A stretch of 64,000 nt of DNA from an uncultured Croceicoccus sp. (lineage in GTDB: Bacteria; Pseudomonadota; Alphaproteobacteria; Sphingomonadales; Sphingomonadaceae). The position numbers and the translations under genes were made by a program. The DNA lies in the NCBI RefSeq assembly GCF_947496385.1, contig NZ_CANMCP010000002.1, positions 1-64,000 of the forward strand. Direction: 5' to 3'. Under the pieces are notes generated by a model. The model ran no database searches. It was not told the origin of the DNA and saw only the letters and a program-made list of their open reading frames with translations. Shown one piece after another: positions 1 through 8,268 of the stretch. Within the stretch, counting starts at the first letter, position 1. Each line of letters starts with the position of its first letter.

Positions 1-12
1 AGTGAATTTTTC

Positions 13-73
13 AAGGAGGGTTTGGGCTTCATCTTCGTTCCTTCGTCACTACGACGAAGCCCAAACCCTCCTT
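13..73. repeat. 18-bp perfect inverted repeat
   Basis: Bases 13-30 are the exact reverse complement of bases 56-73, separated by 25 nt. The spacer and inner arm can also form a 7-bp hairpin (41-47 with 53-59). Neither strand shows a U-run after the stem, so it does not look like a rho-independent terminator. It lies just outside the point where recognisable UvrA-like coding sequence begins, so it may belong to the element or rearrangement that removed the front of that gene. No insertion-sequence family could be recognised from it. Confidence 0.75.
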
Positions 74-108
74 AATTTACAACCTCAAATCTGTGCCATG
101 GGTGCTGA

Positions 109-1911
109 CGGGGAACAATCATCGGCCGCGATTGCCCGACCTGCGACGGCAAGCGCCTGAAGCGCGAAGCCCTGTCGGTCAAATTCGCCGGCCTCGACAT
201 TGCCGAGTTCGGCGACCTGACAGTGCTCAAGCTGAAGGACTTGCTGATGCCCGTCGCGCAAGGCGCATATGGGGCGGTCTCCGCCCTCTCAAAGGGCCAT
301 GTTCTGGAAAAAGCGGCCCGCGATGCAGCGGTCGAACAACGGGTCGCGGCGGGCGGCTCTGCGCACAAGAGCGCGCCAGACGTACGCCGGACGCCCAATC
401 TCTCCGACGAGAAGCGGATCGCCGCCCAACGCCTTGCCTGCGAATTGATCGAGCGGCTGGATCCGCTGATCGATCTTGGCCTTGGCTACATTTCGCTCGA
501 CCGCAGCACGCCGACGCTCTCCTCCGGAGAGCTGCAGCGCTTGCGGCTTGCCACGCAATTGTCGTCACAGCTTTTTGGCGTGGTCTATGTGCTTGACGAG
601 CCTTCGGCAGGGTTGCACCCGGCAGATGGCGAAGCCTTGCTCACCATTCTCGAGCGTCTCAAGGCGGCGGGCAACTCCCTGTTCGTCGTCGAACATGATC
701 TCGACGTCATCCGCCGCGCGGAATGGCTCGTCGATGTCGGGCCAGGAGCCGGGGAAAAGGGTGGTGAAGTCCTCTACAGCGGGCCGACAGAGGGGCTTGC
801 CGACGTCGAGACTTCGATCACCCGCCGCTACCTGTTCGCAGAGCCGCTCCACAATGAGCGCACACCGCGCGATCCCAAGGCATGGCTACGCCTGGAAGGG
901 ATCAGGCTTAACAATCTCCATGGTCTCGACGTCGAGTTTCCCATCGGCTGCTTCACCGCTGTTACCGGCGTTTCGGGATCGGGCAAATCCAGTCTTGTCA
1001 GTCAGGCGCTGCCCGAGCTCGTCACGGAACACCTCGGCGGCTCCCCCGTGGCCGCAGAGGAGGATGTCGATCCGCTGCTCGACGTTGCGCAGAACGACAC
1101 TGAAGGACGCATTGTCGCAGGCATGGAGCATGTCCGCAGGCTGGTGCGGGTCGATCAGAAACCGATCGGCCGCACGCCGCGCTCGAACCTGTCCACCTAC
1201 AGCGGCATGTTCGACCATGTGCGACGGATCTTCGCTGAAACGCCGCTCGCCCGCCGGCGGCGCTACGGCCCGGGAAGGTTCTCGTTCAACGTCGCGCAAG
1301 GCCGCTGCCCGGTGTGCGAGGGCGAGGGATACGTCATGGTGGAGCTGCTGTTCCTGCCGAGCGTTTTTGCCCCGTGCTCGACCTGTCATGGCTCTCGCTA
1401 CAACCCGCAAACGCTCGAAGTCGAATGGAACGGGCGCAATATCGCCCAGGTGCTCGAACTGACGGTCGACGATGCGTGTGATTTCTTCGCTGGCGAGGCA
1501 TCTGTGATGCGCTCCCTCGACGTGTTGCGGGAGATCGGTCTTGGCTATCTGAGGCTCGGTCAGCCGGCGACCGAGCTGTCCGGCGGGGAGGCGCAGCGCA
1601 TCAAGCTGGCGACTGAACTGCAACGCGCTCAACGCGGCAACACGATCTACATCCTCGATGAGCCAACTTCGGGGCTTCACCCCTCCGATGGCGACCGGCT
1701 GATGCAACACCTGCAGGGCCTCGTAGACGCTGGCAATACCGTCGTAGTCGTCGAACATGACATGCGCGCCATCACGCAGGTGGACTGGATCATCGATCTA
1801 GGACCGGGGGCCGGGGAAGATGGGGGCCGTATCGTTGCCAGCGGCGTCCCTGGCGCGGTTGCGGAAGCGGAAGGCAGTCTCACCGCCCGCTATCTCAAGG
1901 CGGCGCTGTAG
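109..1911 (+). pseudogene. UvrA-like ABC ATPase, 5'-truncated
   Basis: This is the C-terminal two thirds of a UvrA-family ATPase of the shorter class often annotated as excinuclease ABC subunit UvrA. Recognisable protein starts with a CxxC zinc motif (CPTCDGKRLK) at base 133, but the frame is closed upstream by TGA at 106-108. The N-terminal Walker A and the UvrB-binding region are therefore missing. Counting from the internal ATG at 223 (562 residues), ABC signature I (LSSGELQRLRLATQ) is at about 99-112 and its Walker B (VYVLDEPSAGLHP) at 121-133. Walker A of the second ATPase (GVSGSGKSS) is at 249-257, a CxxC...CxxC zinc module near 360-395, and signature II (LSGGEAQRIKLATE) near 455. The body is otherwise intact. 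A shortened protein from ATG 223 could be made but would have only one complete ATP site. About 250 bp with no gene follow, containing only an unconvincing 7-bp dyad (2067-2096). Confidence 0.8.
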
Positions 1912-2163
1912 GTCGTAAATCTGGCCGAACGCACGTTCGAGCAGGTGCATCTCAACCACGCGTTGGAATGGGTCGAATCTGGAAAGGGGCCGGCGATGTG
2001 TCACCGCGGTCGACGCGGCTCAGGGTTTGAGTGCCCGTCAGGTGCGCCGTGTTCGTGTGATACGCGGCGTGGCGGACGGCCCATCGCTGGCCACGCCACG
2101 CTTGCTTTGTGAGGACCTTCTCAAGGGAAAAGGCCCTGTCATGGTTCGTCGAAACGCCCCGTC

Positions 2164-2709
2164 TTAATTCCCTGCTGCGATTTCTTCGACGAGTTTGGCA
2201 CAGAAGGCGGGCAATTCATTGGGGTCGCGGCTGGTAACAAGGCCGTTGTCGACCACGACTTCCTCATTGGTCCATCCACCGCCGGCGTTCTCGATATCGA
2301 CCTTCAGCGTCGGGTAGGACGTCAAGGTGCGACCCTTGAGCACGCCCGCCTCGATCAATGTCCAGGGTGCATGGCATATGGCCGCAACAGGTTTTTTCTG
2401 ATCGAAGAAAGCCCGAATGAAACCGATTGCCTCGACGCTGCCGCGCAGCTTGTCGGCACCGACAGTCCCTCCGGGCACAACAAGTCCGTCGAAATCGTCG
2501 GCTTTGACCTCGGAAAACGTCTTGTCGATAGTATAGCTGCCGCCCTCGTCAAGATCGCTATTGACTGTGCGAGCCTTGCCCGGTTCAAAACTGACCACGG
2601 TCACTTTGCCACCAGCGTCCTCGACAGCTTGTTTGGGTTTCGAGAATTCTGGTTCTTCCGTCCCGCGGGGTGCGATCAGAATGGCAACTGATTTGCCTTC
2701 CAAAGTCAT
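2164..2709 (-). CDS. PfpI/DJ-1 family type 1 glutamine amidotransferase-like protein
   Basis: This 181-residue cytosolic protein is of the PfpI/YhbO type (DJ-1 superfamily). Members are described as stress proteins, with chaperone, protease or deglycase activity claimed for various relatives. The nucleophile-elbow cysteine is Cys112 in AAICHAPWTL. The nearby LVVPGG and the C-terminal VTSRDPNELPAF block are typical of PfpI. Length matches the family (about 170-190), and AGGA lies about 10 nt before the ATG. It sits 31 nt downstream of the formaldehyde-dehydrogenase-like gene on the same strand and probably shares its transcript. No signal peptide is seen. The family is secure; the physiological substrate is unknown. 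Confidence 0.9.
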   Translation of the reverse strand: MTLEGKSVAILIAPRGTEEPEFSKPKQAVEDAGGKVTVVSFEPGKARTVNSDLDEGGSYTIDKTFSEVKADDFDGLVVPGGTVGADKLRGSVEAIGFIRAFFDQKKPVAAICHAPWTLIEAGVLKGRTLTSYPTLKVDIENAGGGWTNEEVVVDNGLVTSRDPNELPAFCAKLVEEIAAGN

Positions 2710-2740
2710 AATTTATTTCCTATTCCGTCGAAGACTAAGG

Positions 2741-3880
2741 TCAGGTGCCCGGCTTGAGCACGACCTTCGTCCAGCCAGCATCGCGCTCGTCGAAATGCTT
2801 GTAGGCGTCTGGTGCCTGATCAAGCGGCAGTCGGTGCGAGATGATTTGAGCAGGATTGGCCCGGTCTTGCTCGATAAGCTTCATCAGTCGCCGGTTGTAG
2901 TGCTTTACATTGCACTGGCCGGTGCCGACCTTCTGGCCCTTGAACCAGAAGTTGCCGAAGTCGAACGCCATCTTGCCTTCCTTCTGGAGATCGTCGGGCG
3001 CGTTCGGGTCTTCCGGAATGAACACGCCGACGACGCCGATTCCGCCGGTGGCCTTCGTGCTTTTGATGAGGCAGTTCATCGTGTAATTGCTGCGCTCCTT
3101 GCCGTGGCGATCGCAACACTGATACCCGACCGCCTCGACCCCCCGGTCGGTCCCGAGGCCGCCGGTCGCGTCAAGAATCTGCTGGGCGGGATCGCCCTTG
3201 CGCATGTCGATCGGAATAGCGCCCATCGCCTCGGCCAGTTTCAGGCGGTCATCGTGAGAATCGACCACGAAAATCTGAGAGGCACCACGAATTTCGGCTG
3301 AATGCGCGGCCATCAAACCGACCGGACCGGCGCCGTAGATCGCGATGCTTTCGCCAGGCAGGAAACCCGACAGTTCGACGCCATGCCAACCGGTGGGGAA
3401 GATGTCGGAGAGCATGACATAGTCATCTTCCTTCTCCTCAGCGTCCTCAGGCAGCTTCAGACAATTGAAGTCCGCATAAGGAACGCGCATCAACTCGGCC
3501 TGACCACCTTGCCACGGACCCATCTCGGCAAAGCCATACGCTGCGCCGGCGGTTCCAGGGTTGGTCGTGAGGCAGAAACCCGTCAAACCGCGTTCGCAAT
3601 TTTCGCAGAAACCGCAACCGACGTTGAACGGCATACACACGCGATCGCCCTTCTTGATACGATCTACGGCAGAGCCGACCTCGATGACCTCGCCAAGGTT
3701 TTCGTGACCGAAGACCCTGCCCTTCTCAAAGCTGGTACGGCCCTCATACATGTGAAGGTCCGAGCCGCAGATATTGGTCGTGGTCAGCCGGATGATAACA
3801 TCGGTCTGCTTTTCGATCTTGGGATCATCGATGGTTTTGACCGAAACATCTTTCGGCCCATTGTACACGACAGCTTTCAC
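2741..3880 (-). CDS. Zinc-dependent alcohol dehydrogenase, glutathione-independent formaldehyde dehydrogenase type
   Basis: This 379-residue medium-chain dehydrogenase resembles the glutathione-independent formaldehyde dehydrogenase (FdhA) group, which oxidises formaldehyde or small alcohols with bound NAD. Catalytic-zinc ligands appear in NICGSDLHMYEG and the following GHENLGEV. The structural-zinc cysteines lie in CGFCENCERGLTGFC (about 90-105). The Rossmann motif IYGAGPVGLMAA lies near 185. The insert around EAVGYQCCDRHG and the C-terminal SHRLPLDQAPDAYKHF are also typical of the group. The start is GTG, chosen because AAGGA lies about 8 nt ahead. It precedes the PfpI-type gene. A paralogue lies at 61398-62579. 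Subfamily and substrate are inferred. Confidence 0.88.
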   Translation of the reverse strand: MKAVVYNGPKDVSVKTIDDPKIEKQTDVIIRLTTTNICGSDLHMYEGRTSFEKGRVFGHENLGEVIEVGSAVDRIKKGDRVCMPFNVGCGFCENCERGLTGFCLTTNPGTAGAAYGFAEMGPWQGGQAELMRVPYADFNCLKLPEDAEEKEDDYVMLSDIFPTGWHGVELSGFLPGESIAIYGAGPVGLMAAHSAEIRGASQIFVVDSHDDRLKLAEAMGAIPIDMRKGDPAQQILDATGGLGTDRGVEAVGYQCCDRHGKERSNYTMNCLIKSTKATGGIGVVGVFIPEDPNAPDDLQKEGKMAFDFGNFWFKGQKVGTGQCNVKHYNRRLMKLIEQDRANPAQIISHRLPLDQAPDAYKHFDERDAGWTKVVLKPGT

Positions 3881-4334
3881 GGATCTTTTCCTTTCGCAGC
3901 TCTTCTCAACGCGTCATCAAATCGAGAGCTTGTGGTGATCCGGTCCATCGCAACGGTGGAGGACATCGCACCCTTACAAGTGTTCTCAGTTTGCTGAACC
4001 TGCTGCTACCTGAGAGGTTCCTTCACGGAGGGCCATCCTGGGATCGATTTACGGCGGTTTTCTGAACGATTGAGCCAGAACGGCCTAACAACGCGCCAAA
4101 TTGATGTGCTCAGGAATTTCCCGCGAACCAATGGTGCCGTTCCGCCGCGACACATCAACGGCGCCCTATCAGCAAATGCAGAGGTGTGATGAGCGCAAAA
4201 GACAAGGCCATCCGCTATCGCGGATGGCCTGTCGTATTGATTTATTCATTTCCCGATTCGGTCGGGCCATCCATTCCGGATGGAAAACGAGCCTTACTCT
4301 GCGGTCAGCCGGCAGCTTAGGGCCGACCGCTCCG
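3881..4334. other. Intergenic region without a convincing gene
   Basis: About 450 bases carry no credible coding sequence. The stretch holds the presumed promoter region of the leftward formaldehyde-dehydrogenase-like gene on one side. On the other it holds the terminator hairpin at 4201-4233 that ends the leftward six-gene unit. It looks less GC-rich than the surrounding genes. Confidence 0.6.
4201..4233 (-). terminator. Hairpin terminator after the ABM-like gene
   Basis: Bases 4205-4215 pair perfectly with 4220-4230 around a 4-nt loop. Three more outer pairs (4201-4203 with 4231-4233) follow one bulged base. Read on the minus strand the stem is followed by TTTTGCG, a short U-run. It lies about 100 nt past the stop of the last gene of the leftward operon (4335), where a terminator is expected. 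Confidence 0.65.
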
Positions 4335-4628
4335 CTATTTCGCGGCCAGCAGGGTGAACTTGTGAATCTGCGGCGGTTCGGAAAACAGTTCGTCTGCCTT
4401 GTCCATCAGTGCGGCGGCAACCTTGCCGTCAAGATGGGCCTGCCGATCCTCCTCTGTGTCGAACGTATCGAAGATCGCGTACGCACCGGGACCTTCCTCG
4501 ATCGCATACCAGGTCAGAGTGTCCGGCTCAGCTTGAACGAGCGGCAATGCCGAGGTCAGGAAATCGGCGACATCGCGCTCTTTTCCGGGCTTGGCCTTCA
4601 ATGGCACATACAGGGCAAGTTTGGGCAT
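4335..4628 (-). CDS. Antibiotic biosynthesis monooxygenase (ABM) domain protein
   Basis: This 97-residue single-domain protein is of the ABM/YgiN dimeric alpha-beta barrel type. It opens with a beta strand (LALYVPLKAKPGKE), then has the helix DVADFLTSALPLV. The central LTWYAIEEGPGAYAIFDTF, with its Trp/Tyr and FDTF, is characteristic, followed by AHLDGKVAAALM. The family includes cofactor-free oxygenases and quinone-linked enzymes, but many small members have no known reaction. GAGGAATAAATT precedes the ATG. It is the last gene of the leftward unit, 111 nt after the SDR gene, and the terminator follows. A role in quinone or electrophile handling is inferred only from its neighbours. Confidence 0.85.
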   Translation of the reverse strand: MPKLALYVPLKAKPGKERDVADFLTSALPLVQAEPDTLTWYAIEEGPGAYAIFDTFDTEEDRQAHLDGKVAAALMDKADELFSEPPQIHKFTLLAAK

Positions 4629-4739
4629 AATTTATTCCTCAAGTCAAACGAACAGATATTATTCGGCAAAGTAACGGACGAGCGGGCCGGTACGTTCCCC
4701 ATGAGGCGGAGCACACGCGGCCCCGCCTCCTCGTCGAAA

Positions 4740-5480
4740 TCAGAACTCCTGTGCGGTCGGCCGGATGACGATCGCGTTGACGTCGACGTCATCAGGTTGT
4801 TCGACAGCGAACGCGATAGCACGCGCCACCGATGCCGTCGGGATGGCCTGCTTGTAGAAGTCCAGCACCGTCTCGGCAGCCGTGCCGGATGTCGTGAACT
4901 TCAGATCGCTTTCGACAGCTCCAGGCTCGATTGACGTGACCCGGACCTTTTCCCCCACCTCGTGGCGCAAGCCCTCGCTGATCGCGCTGACGGCGAACTT
5001 GGTGCCGGAGTAGACCGTGCCGCCCGGTGCGAAGACCTTGATGCCCGCAACCGAGCTCAAGTTGATGATGTGACCGCTGCCCTGCTCGAGAAAACCGGGA
5101 AGGGCCGCCGCGATGCCGTAGAGCGTACCCTTCAGATTGACGTCGATCATCTGGTCCCACTCGTCGGTGTTGACCTCGGCCATCGGACGGATCGGCATCA
5201 GCCCGGCATTGTTGATCAGCACGTCGAGGCGGCCGAAGTCGGCAATGATTGCGGCTACGACGGACTGGACCGCCGATTTGTCGGTCACGTCCAGCGCGTA
5301 GCTACGTGCCGTGCCGCCATTTGCGGTGATGTCCGCGACGACCTCGTCGAGCCTGTCCTTGCGCCGCGCGGCGATGGCCACCTTCGCGCCGCGTTCCGCG
5401 AGAAGACGCGCTGTTTCCGCGCCGATGCCGCTGCTGCCGCCGGTAATGAGAACGACCTTGCCTTCGATACCTTTTGTCAT
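4740..5480 (-). CDS. Short-chain dehydrogenase/reductase (SDR), classical type
   Basis: This is a 246-residue classical SDR. It shows the cofactor motif TGGSSGIG (about 14-21), NNAG (about 90-93), the catalytic Ser in NLSSVAG and the YSGTK pair (Tyr and Lys, near 158-162). AARRKDR after beta-2 suggests NADP(H) preference. The sequence resembles the YdfG / serine-dehydrogenase-like and clavulanate-type SDRs (VNLKGTLYGIAAALPGF, IEPGAVESDL). AAGGAATACAGAC precedes the ATG. It lies 76 nt after the lipoprotein gene in the leftward unit with OYE and glyoxalase, which fits reduction of a carbonyl. Substrate unknown. Confidence 0.9.
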   Translation of the reverse strand: MTKGIEGKVVLITGGSSGIGAETARLLAERGAKVAIAARRKDRLDEVVADITANGGTARSYALDVTDKSAVQSVVAAIIADFGRLDVLINNAGLMPIRPMAEVNTDEWDQMIDVNLKGTLYGIAAALPGFLEQGSGHIINLSSVAGIKVFAPGGTVYSGTKFAVSAISEGLRHEVGEKVRVTSIEPGAVESDLKFTTSGTAAETVLDFYKQAIPTASVARAIAFAVEQPDDVDVNAIVIRPTAQEF

Positions 5481-5556
5481 GTCTGTATTCCTTCAAGTCA
5501 GTTGTTGATTTTTTGCCGGATCGCGGCCCCGCTCGAGCCTGCCCGGCCTGATGGGA

Positions 5557-6708
5557 TCACTGTGAGCGCAAGAGGACGGGCCCGGCGCCCACCCGGATGC
5601 GGAGCAGCTCGTAAGGCTTGCGGCGCAAGTCCCGCCCGCCGTGGAAGCCTGGCTGGCGGTGAAGCTGGTTGGCGGTGAAGTAGAGGTAGCCGTCGGTGCC
5701 GATCGACAGCGTGTCGGGCCAGCTGATGCGCGGGTCGCTGACCACCGTCGTCCAGCGGCCCTGGTCGAGCATGCGGATTGCGTTGTTCTCGTAATCGCCG
5801 GCGAACACGCGGCCTCGGTCGTCTTCGGCAATCCCGTCCGAAGCGCCTTTGCGCCCCAGGCTGCGTACCGCGCGGGCCAGTTCCTCATCGGTCACCGCAG
5901 GATCGCGCAGCATGGCCGTGGGGACCGCGTGCAGCGTGCGACCCGATAGTGGCCCGTAGTAGAGCAAGCTGCCGTCGGCGCTAAGCCCGATTGCGTCGCT
6001 CGCGATTGCTAGCGGCGTCGCGGGTCCGTCGGCCGGGCGGTTCATGAGCACCGCGCCGTCGACAACCGGGGTGAACCCGGGCTCCGGATTGGTCGTCAAA
6101 TGGTTCGACAGGCGCCGGATCGCACGCCCGCTGGCGATATCGACGACGATGATGCCGCCGATCCCCTCGTTGCTGCTGTCGGTGATGTAGGCGACGCCCT
6201 CGGCGCCCTGACGCAGATCGAAGCGCACGTCGTTGAGGTAGGTCGTGGGCAGCACCACGCTGGGCGGCAGGACGATCGTCTTCACCACCCGGTCGGTCGC
6301 AAGGTCGATCGCCACCAGCTTTGCACCGCCGGCCTGTGGTTGAGAGAATCTGGGCGCCGCTGTGTCGAGCACCCAGAGGCGGTTGGCGCCGTCTGCCACC
6401 ACGCTCTGCACCGAGATGAAATGCCCAGCCGGGTCGGCCGGATCGGGCTGGTTGGTCGCGGCGTCGGGATAGGGCACCGCCTTGCCGTCGACCAGCTCGG
6501 CAACTGTGAACGGCGCGTTGTCGCCCCATTGCGGGAAGTTGACGAAGATGCGCCCGTTGGCGGCGACGGTCACGCCAGTCGGCATCGCGCCATCGAAGGT
6601 CGCGACCTGTTCGATCTGGGGCGCGGATGCACCCTCGCGGGTCGTCGAGCAGGCGGCAAGCGAGAGGGCAGCGCCAGCGGCAAGAAGCAGTTTGACGGAG
6701 GTCTTCAT
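5557..6708 (-). CDS. SMP-30 / yellow (MRJP)-type lipoprotein
   Basis: This 383-residue exported lipoprotein has a positively charged start, a hydrophobic stretch and a lipobox (SLAAC, Cys about 20). The rest is a beta-propeller of the L-dopachrome tautomerase/yellow or SMP-30 type, recognised from repeats such as PTGVTVAANGRIFVNFP, VQSVVADGANRLWVLDT, TYLNDVRFD and AYITDSSNEGIGGIIVVD. The last blade reads RISWPDTLSIGTDGYLYFT. The start is fixed by the ATGA overlap with the upstream OYE stop codon. Open frame continues upstream in this GC-rich DNA but is the shadow of that gene. It would act in the periplasm, perhaps as a lactonase or ligand-binding propeller; bacterial members are poorly characterised. 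Confidence 0.85.
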   Translation of the reverse strand: MKTSVKLLLAAGAALSLAACSTTREGASAPQIEQVATFDGAMPTGVTVAANGRIFVNFPQWGDNAPFTVAELVDGKAVPYPDAATNQPDPADPAGHFISVQSVVADGANRLWVLDTAAPRFSQPQAGGAKLVAIDLATDRVVKTIVLPPSVVLPTTYLNDVRFDLRQGAEGVAYITDSSNEGIGGIIVVDIASGRAIRRLSNHLTTNPEPGFTPVVDGAVLMNRPADGPATPLAIASDAIGLSADGSLLYYGPLSGRTLHAVPTAMLRDPAVTDEELARAVRSLGRKGASDGIAEDDRGRVFAGDYENNAIRMLDQGRWTTVVSDPRISWPDTLSIGTDGYLYFTANQLHRQPGFHGGRDLRRKPYELLRIRVGAGPVLLRSQ

Positions 6709-7811
6709 GGGGTCATTTCCTTGAGGATGCGGCCCGTTTCTTGGGGTTCGGACCGGAGATATTGCGGGGGCGCCTTGACCGATGCGCCAAGCGCGGCGGC
6801 GGCGTGCCAGGGCCAACGCGGATCCCACAGCGCAGCGCGGGCAATCGCTATGGCGTCGGCATGCCCGTCTTCGAGGATGCGCTCCGCCTGCTGCGGATCG
6901 GTGATCATTCCGACCGCCACGACAGGCATGGCGACCGCGTCCTTGACCGTCCGCGCCAGCGGCACCTGATAGCCGGGACCGACAGGGATTTGCTGGCGAG
7001 GGTCGAGGCCGCCGCCGGAGACGTGGATTGCCGAACAACCGCGCCGCTCCAGCTCCTGTGCAAACAATGCGGTTTCCTCCGCTGTCCAGCCGCCGTCGAC
7101 CCAGTCGGTCCCCGAAACGCGAATCGTCACCGGGCGGTCGGCCGGAAACGCTTCGCGCACGGCATCGAACACTTCGAGCGGGAACCGCATCCGGTTGTCG
7201 AGGCTGCCGCCGTATTCGTCGCCGCGCCGGTTGGAGATCGGCGAAAGAAATTCGTGGAGCAGATAGCCATGCGCGGCGTGGATCTGGACGGCTTCGATGC
7301 CGAGCCTGCCGGCACGCCGGGCGGCATCCGCGAACGCCTCCCGGATGCGGGCAAGCCCTGGCTTGTCCAGTTCGACAGGGGGATGGTCGTCCGGATCGAA
7401 GGGAATGGCACTGGGTGCCACGGTCTGCCAGCCGTCGTACGCCTCGGGGGCGATCTGCGTTCCACCGTGCCACGGCTTGGCGCAGCTCGCCTTGCGGCCG
7501 GCATGGGCAAGCTGGATGATCAGCGGCATGTCCGACCACCGGCGCACGCTTTCGAGCATGCTTTGCATCGCCGCTTCGGTACGGTCATCGTAGAGGCCGA
7601 CGTCACCGTAGGTGATGCGCCCTTCCGGGCTCACAGCAGTCGCCTCGATCGTTAGCGCGCCGGCGCCCGATAGCGCCAACTGGCCGAGATGCATCTGGTG
7701 CCAGTCGGTCATCGCGCCGTCGACTGCCGAATACTGGCACATCGGCGCGATGACGATGCGGTTGGCGAGCCGCAGCCCGCCAACCTCAATCGGTTCGAAC
7801 AATTTCGCCAT
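6705..7811 (-). CDS. Old yellow enzyme family NADH:flavin oxidoreductase (YqjM-like)
   Basis: This 368-residue FMN-dependent ene-reductase reduces activated C=C bonds such as enones or maleimides. The thermophilic-like/YqjM signature is present: IAPMCQYSAVDG with the redox-modulating Cys, QLAHAGRKAS and HAAHGYLLHEFLSPISN with the substrate-binding His pair. YGGSLDNRMRF and a C-terminal FMN-phosphate block (VAVGMITDPQQAERIL) follow. The ATG at 7811 shares one base with the stop of the glyoxalase gene (TGATG), and the 3' end overlaps the lipoprotein start by 4 nt. Translational coupling with both neighbours is therefore likely. An upstream in-frame ATG at 7817 is possible. Confidence 0.93.
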   Translation of the reverse strand: MAKLFEPIEVGGLRLANRIVIAPMCQYSAVDGAMTDWHQMHLGQLALSGAGALTIEATAVSPEGRITYGDVGLYDDRTEAAMQSMLESVRRWSDMPLIIQLAHAGRKASCAKPWHGGTQIAPEAYDGWQTVAPSAIPFDPDDHPPVELDKPGLARIREAFADAARRAGRLGIEAVQIHAAHGYLLHEFLSPISNRRGDEYGGSLDNRMRFPLEVFDAVREAFPADRPVTIRVSGTDWVDGGWTAEETALFAQELERRGCSAIHVSGGGLDPRQQIPVGPGYQVPLARTVKDAVAMPVVAVGMITDPQQAERILEDGHADAIAIARAALWDPRWPWHAAAALGASVKAPPQYLRSEPQETGRILKEMTP

Positions 7812-8266
7812 CACCATTCGCCCGTGTTGGGCATGGAAGTCCAGGGTTCGGCCGGAGCCTTGTGTTCGCCCTTCTGCAGCAGTTCGATCGAGATCCCGTC
7901 CGGCGAGCGGACGAACGGCATGTGTCCGTCGCGCGGGGGGCGATTGATCGTCACGCCGCCCGCCTGCAGCCGCGCGCACGTTTCGTAGATGTCGTCGACC
8001 CGGAAGGCGAGGTGGCCGAAGTTTCGGCCCCCCGTGTATGTCTCGGCAGGGCTGCCGTCCTCGGGCGGCCAGTTGTACGTCAGTTCGACCTCGGCATCGC
8101 CCTGCTCGCCGTCGCTGCGGAAATCCTCGTCGGCGGCAAGGTAGATCAGCGTGTAACGTCCGGCCTGGTTCTCCATGCGCCGGGTTTCCTTGAGACCCAG
8201 CAGCGTGAAGAAACGGATCGCCGCCTCGGGATCGGCGATGCGCAGCATGGTGTGGAGATAGCGCAT
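7811..8266 (-). CDS. VOC-family protein, glyoxalase I-like
   Basis: This 151-residue protein resembles lactoylglutathione lyase (GloA), which isomerises the glutathione-methylglyoxal hemithioacetal. All four metal ligands of glyoxalase I can be matched: His5 (RYLHTMLRI), Glu in [12 protein letters not shown], His in [10 protein letters not shown] and Glu in [10 protein letters not shown]. It is somewhat longer than E. coli GloA (135). Its stop overlaps the OYE start, and its start lies 2 nt after the DJ-1-like gene, so the three are tightly coupled. Pairing with a DJ-1/Hsp31 relative (another claimed methylglyoxal enzyme) supports a reactive-carbonyl role. Glyoxalase activity itself is inferred. 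Confidence 0.88.
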   Translation of the reverse strand: MRYLHTMLRIADPEAAIRFFTLLGLKETRRMENQAGRYTLIYLAADEDFRSDGEQGDAEVELTYNWPPEDGSPAETYTGGRNFGHLAFRVDDIYETCARLQAGGVTINRPPRDGHMPFVRSPDGISIELLQKGEHKAPAEPWTSMPNTGEW

Positions 8267-8268
8267 GA

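Noticed and set aside
13-73. Inverted repeat as a rho-independent terminator
   Set aside because: No U-run follows the stem on either strand.
886-1758. 290-residue minus-strand open frame
   Set aside because: It is the antisense shadow of the UvrA-like gene, with no family motif or ribosome site.
4000-4040. Minus-strand GAAGGAACCTCTCAGGTA resembling part of a glycine riboswitch aptamer
   Set aside because: No matching 5' GAGAG strand or second aptamer is visible, and the downstream gene is a dehydrogenase with no glycine link.
5557-7539. 660-residue leftward open frame as one gene
   Set aside because: Only the part from 6708 encodes a recognisable lipoprotein; the front is the shadow of the OYE gene in another frame.
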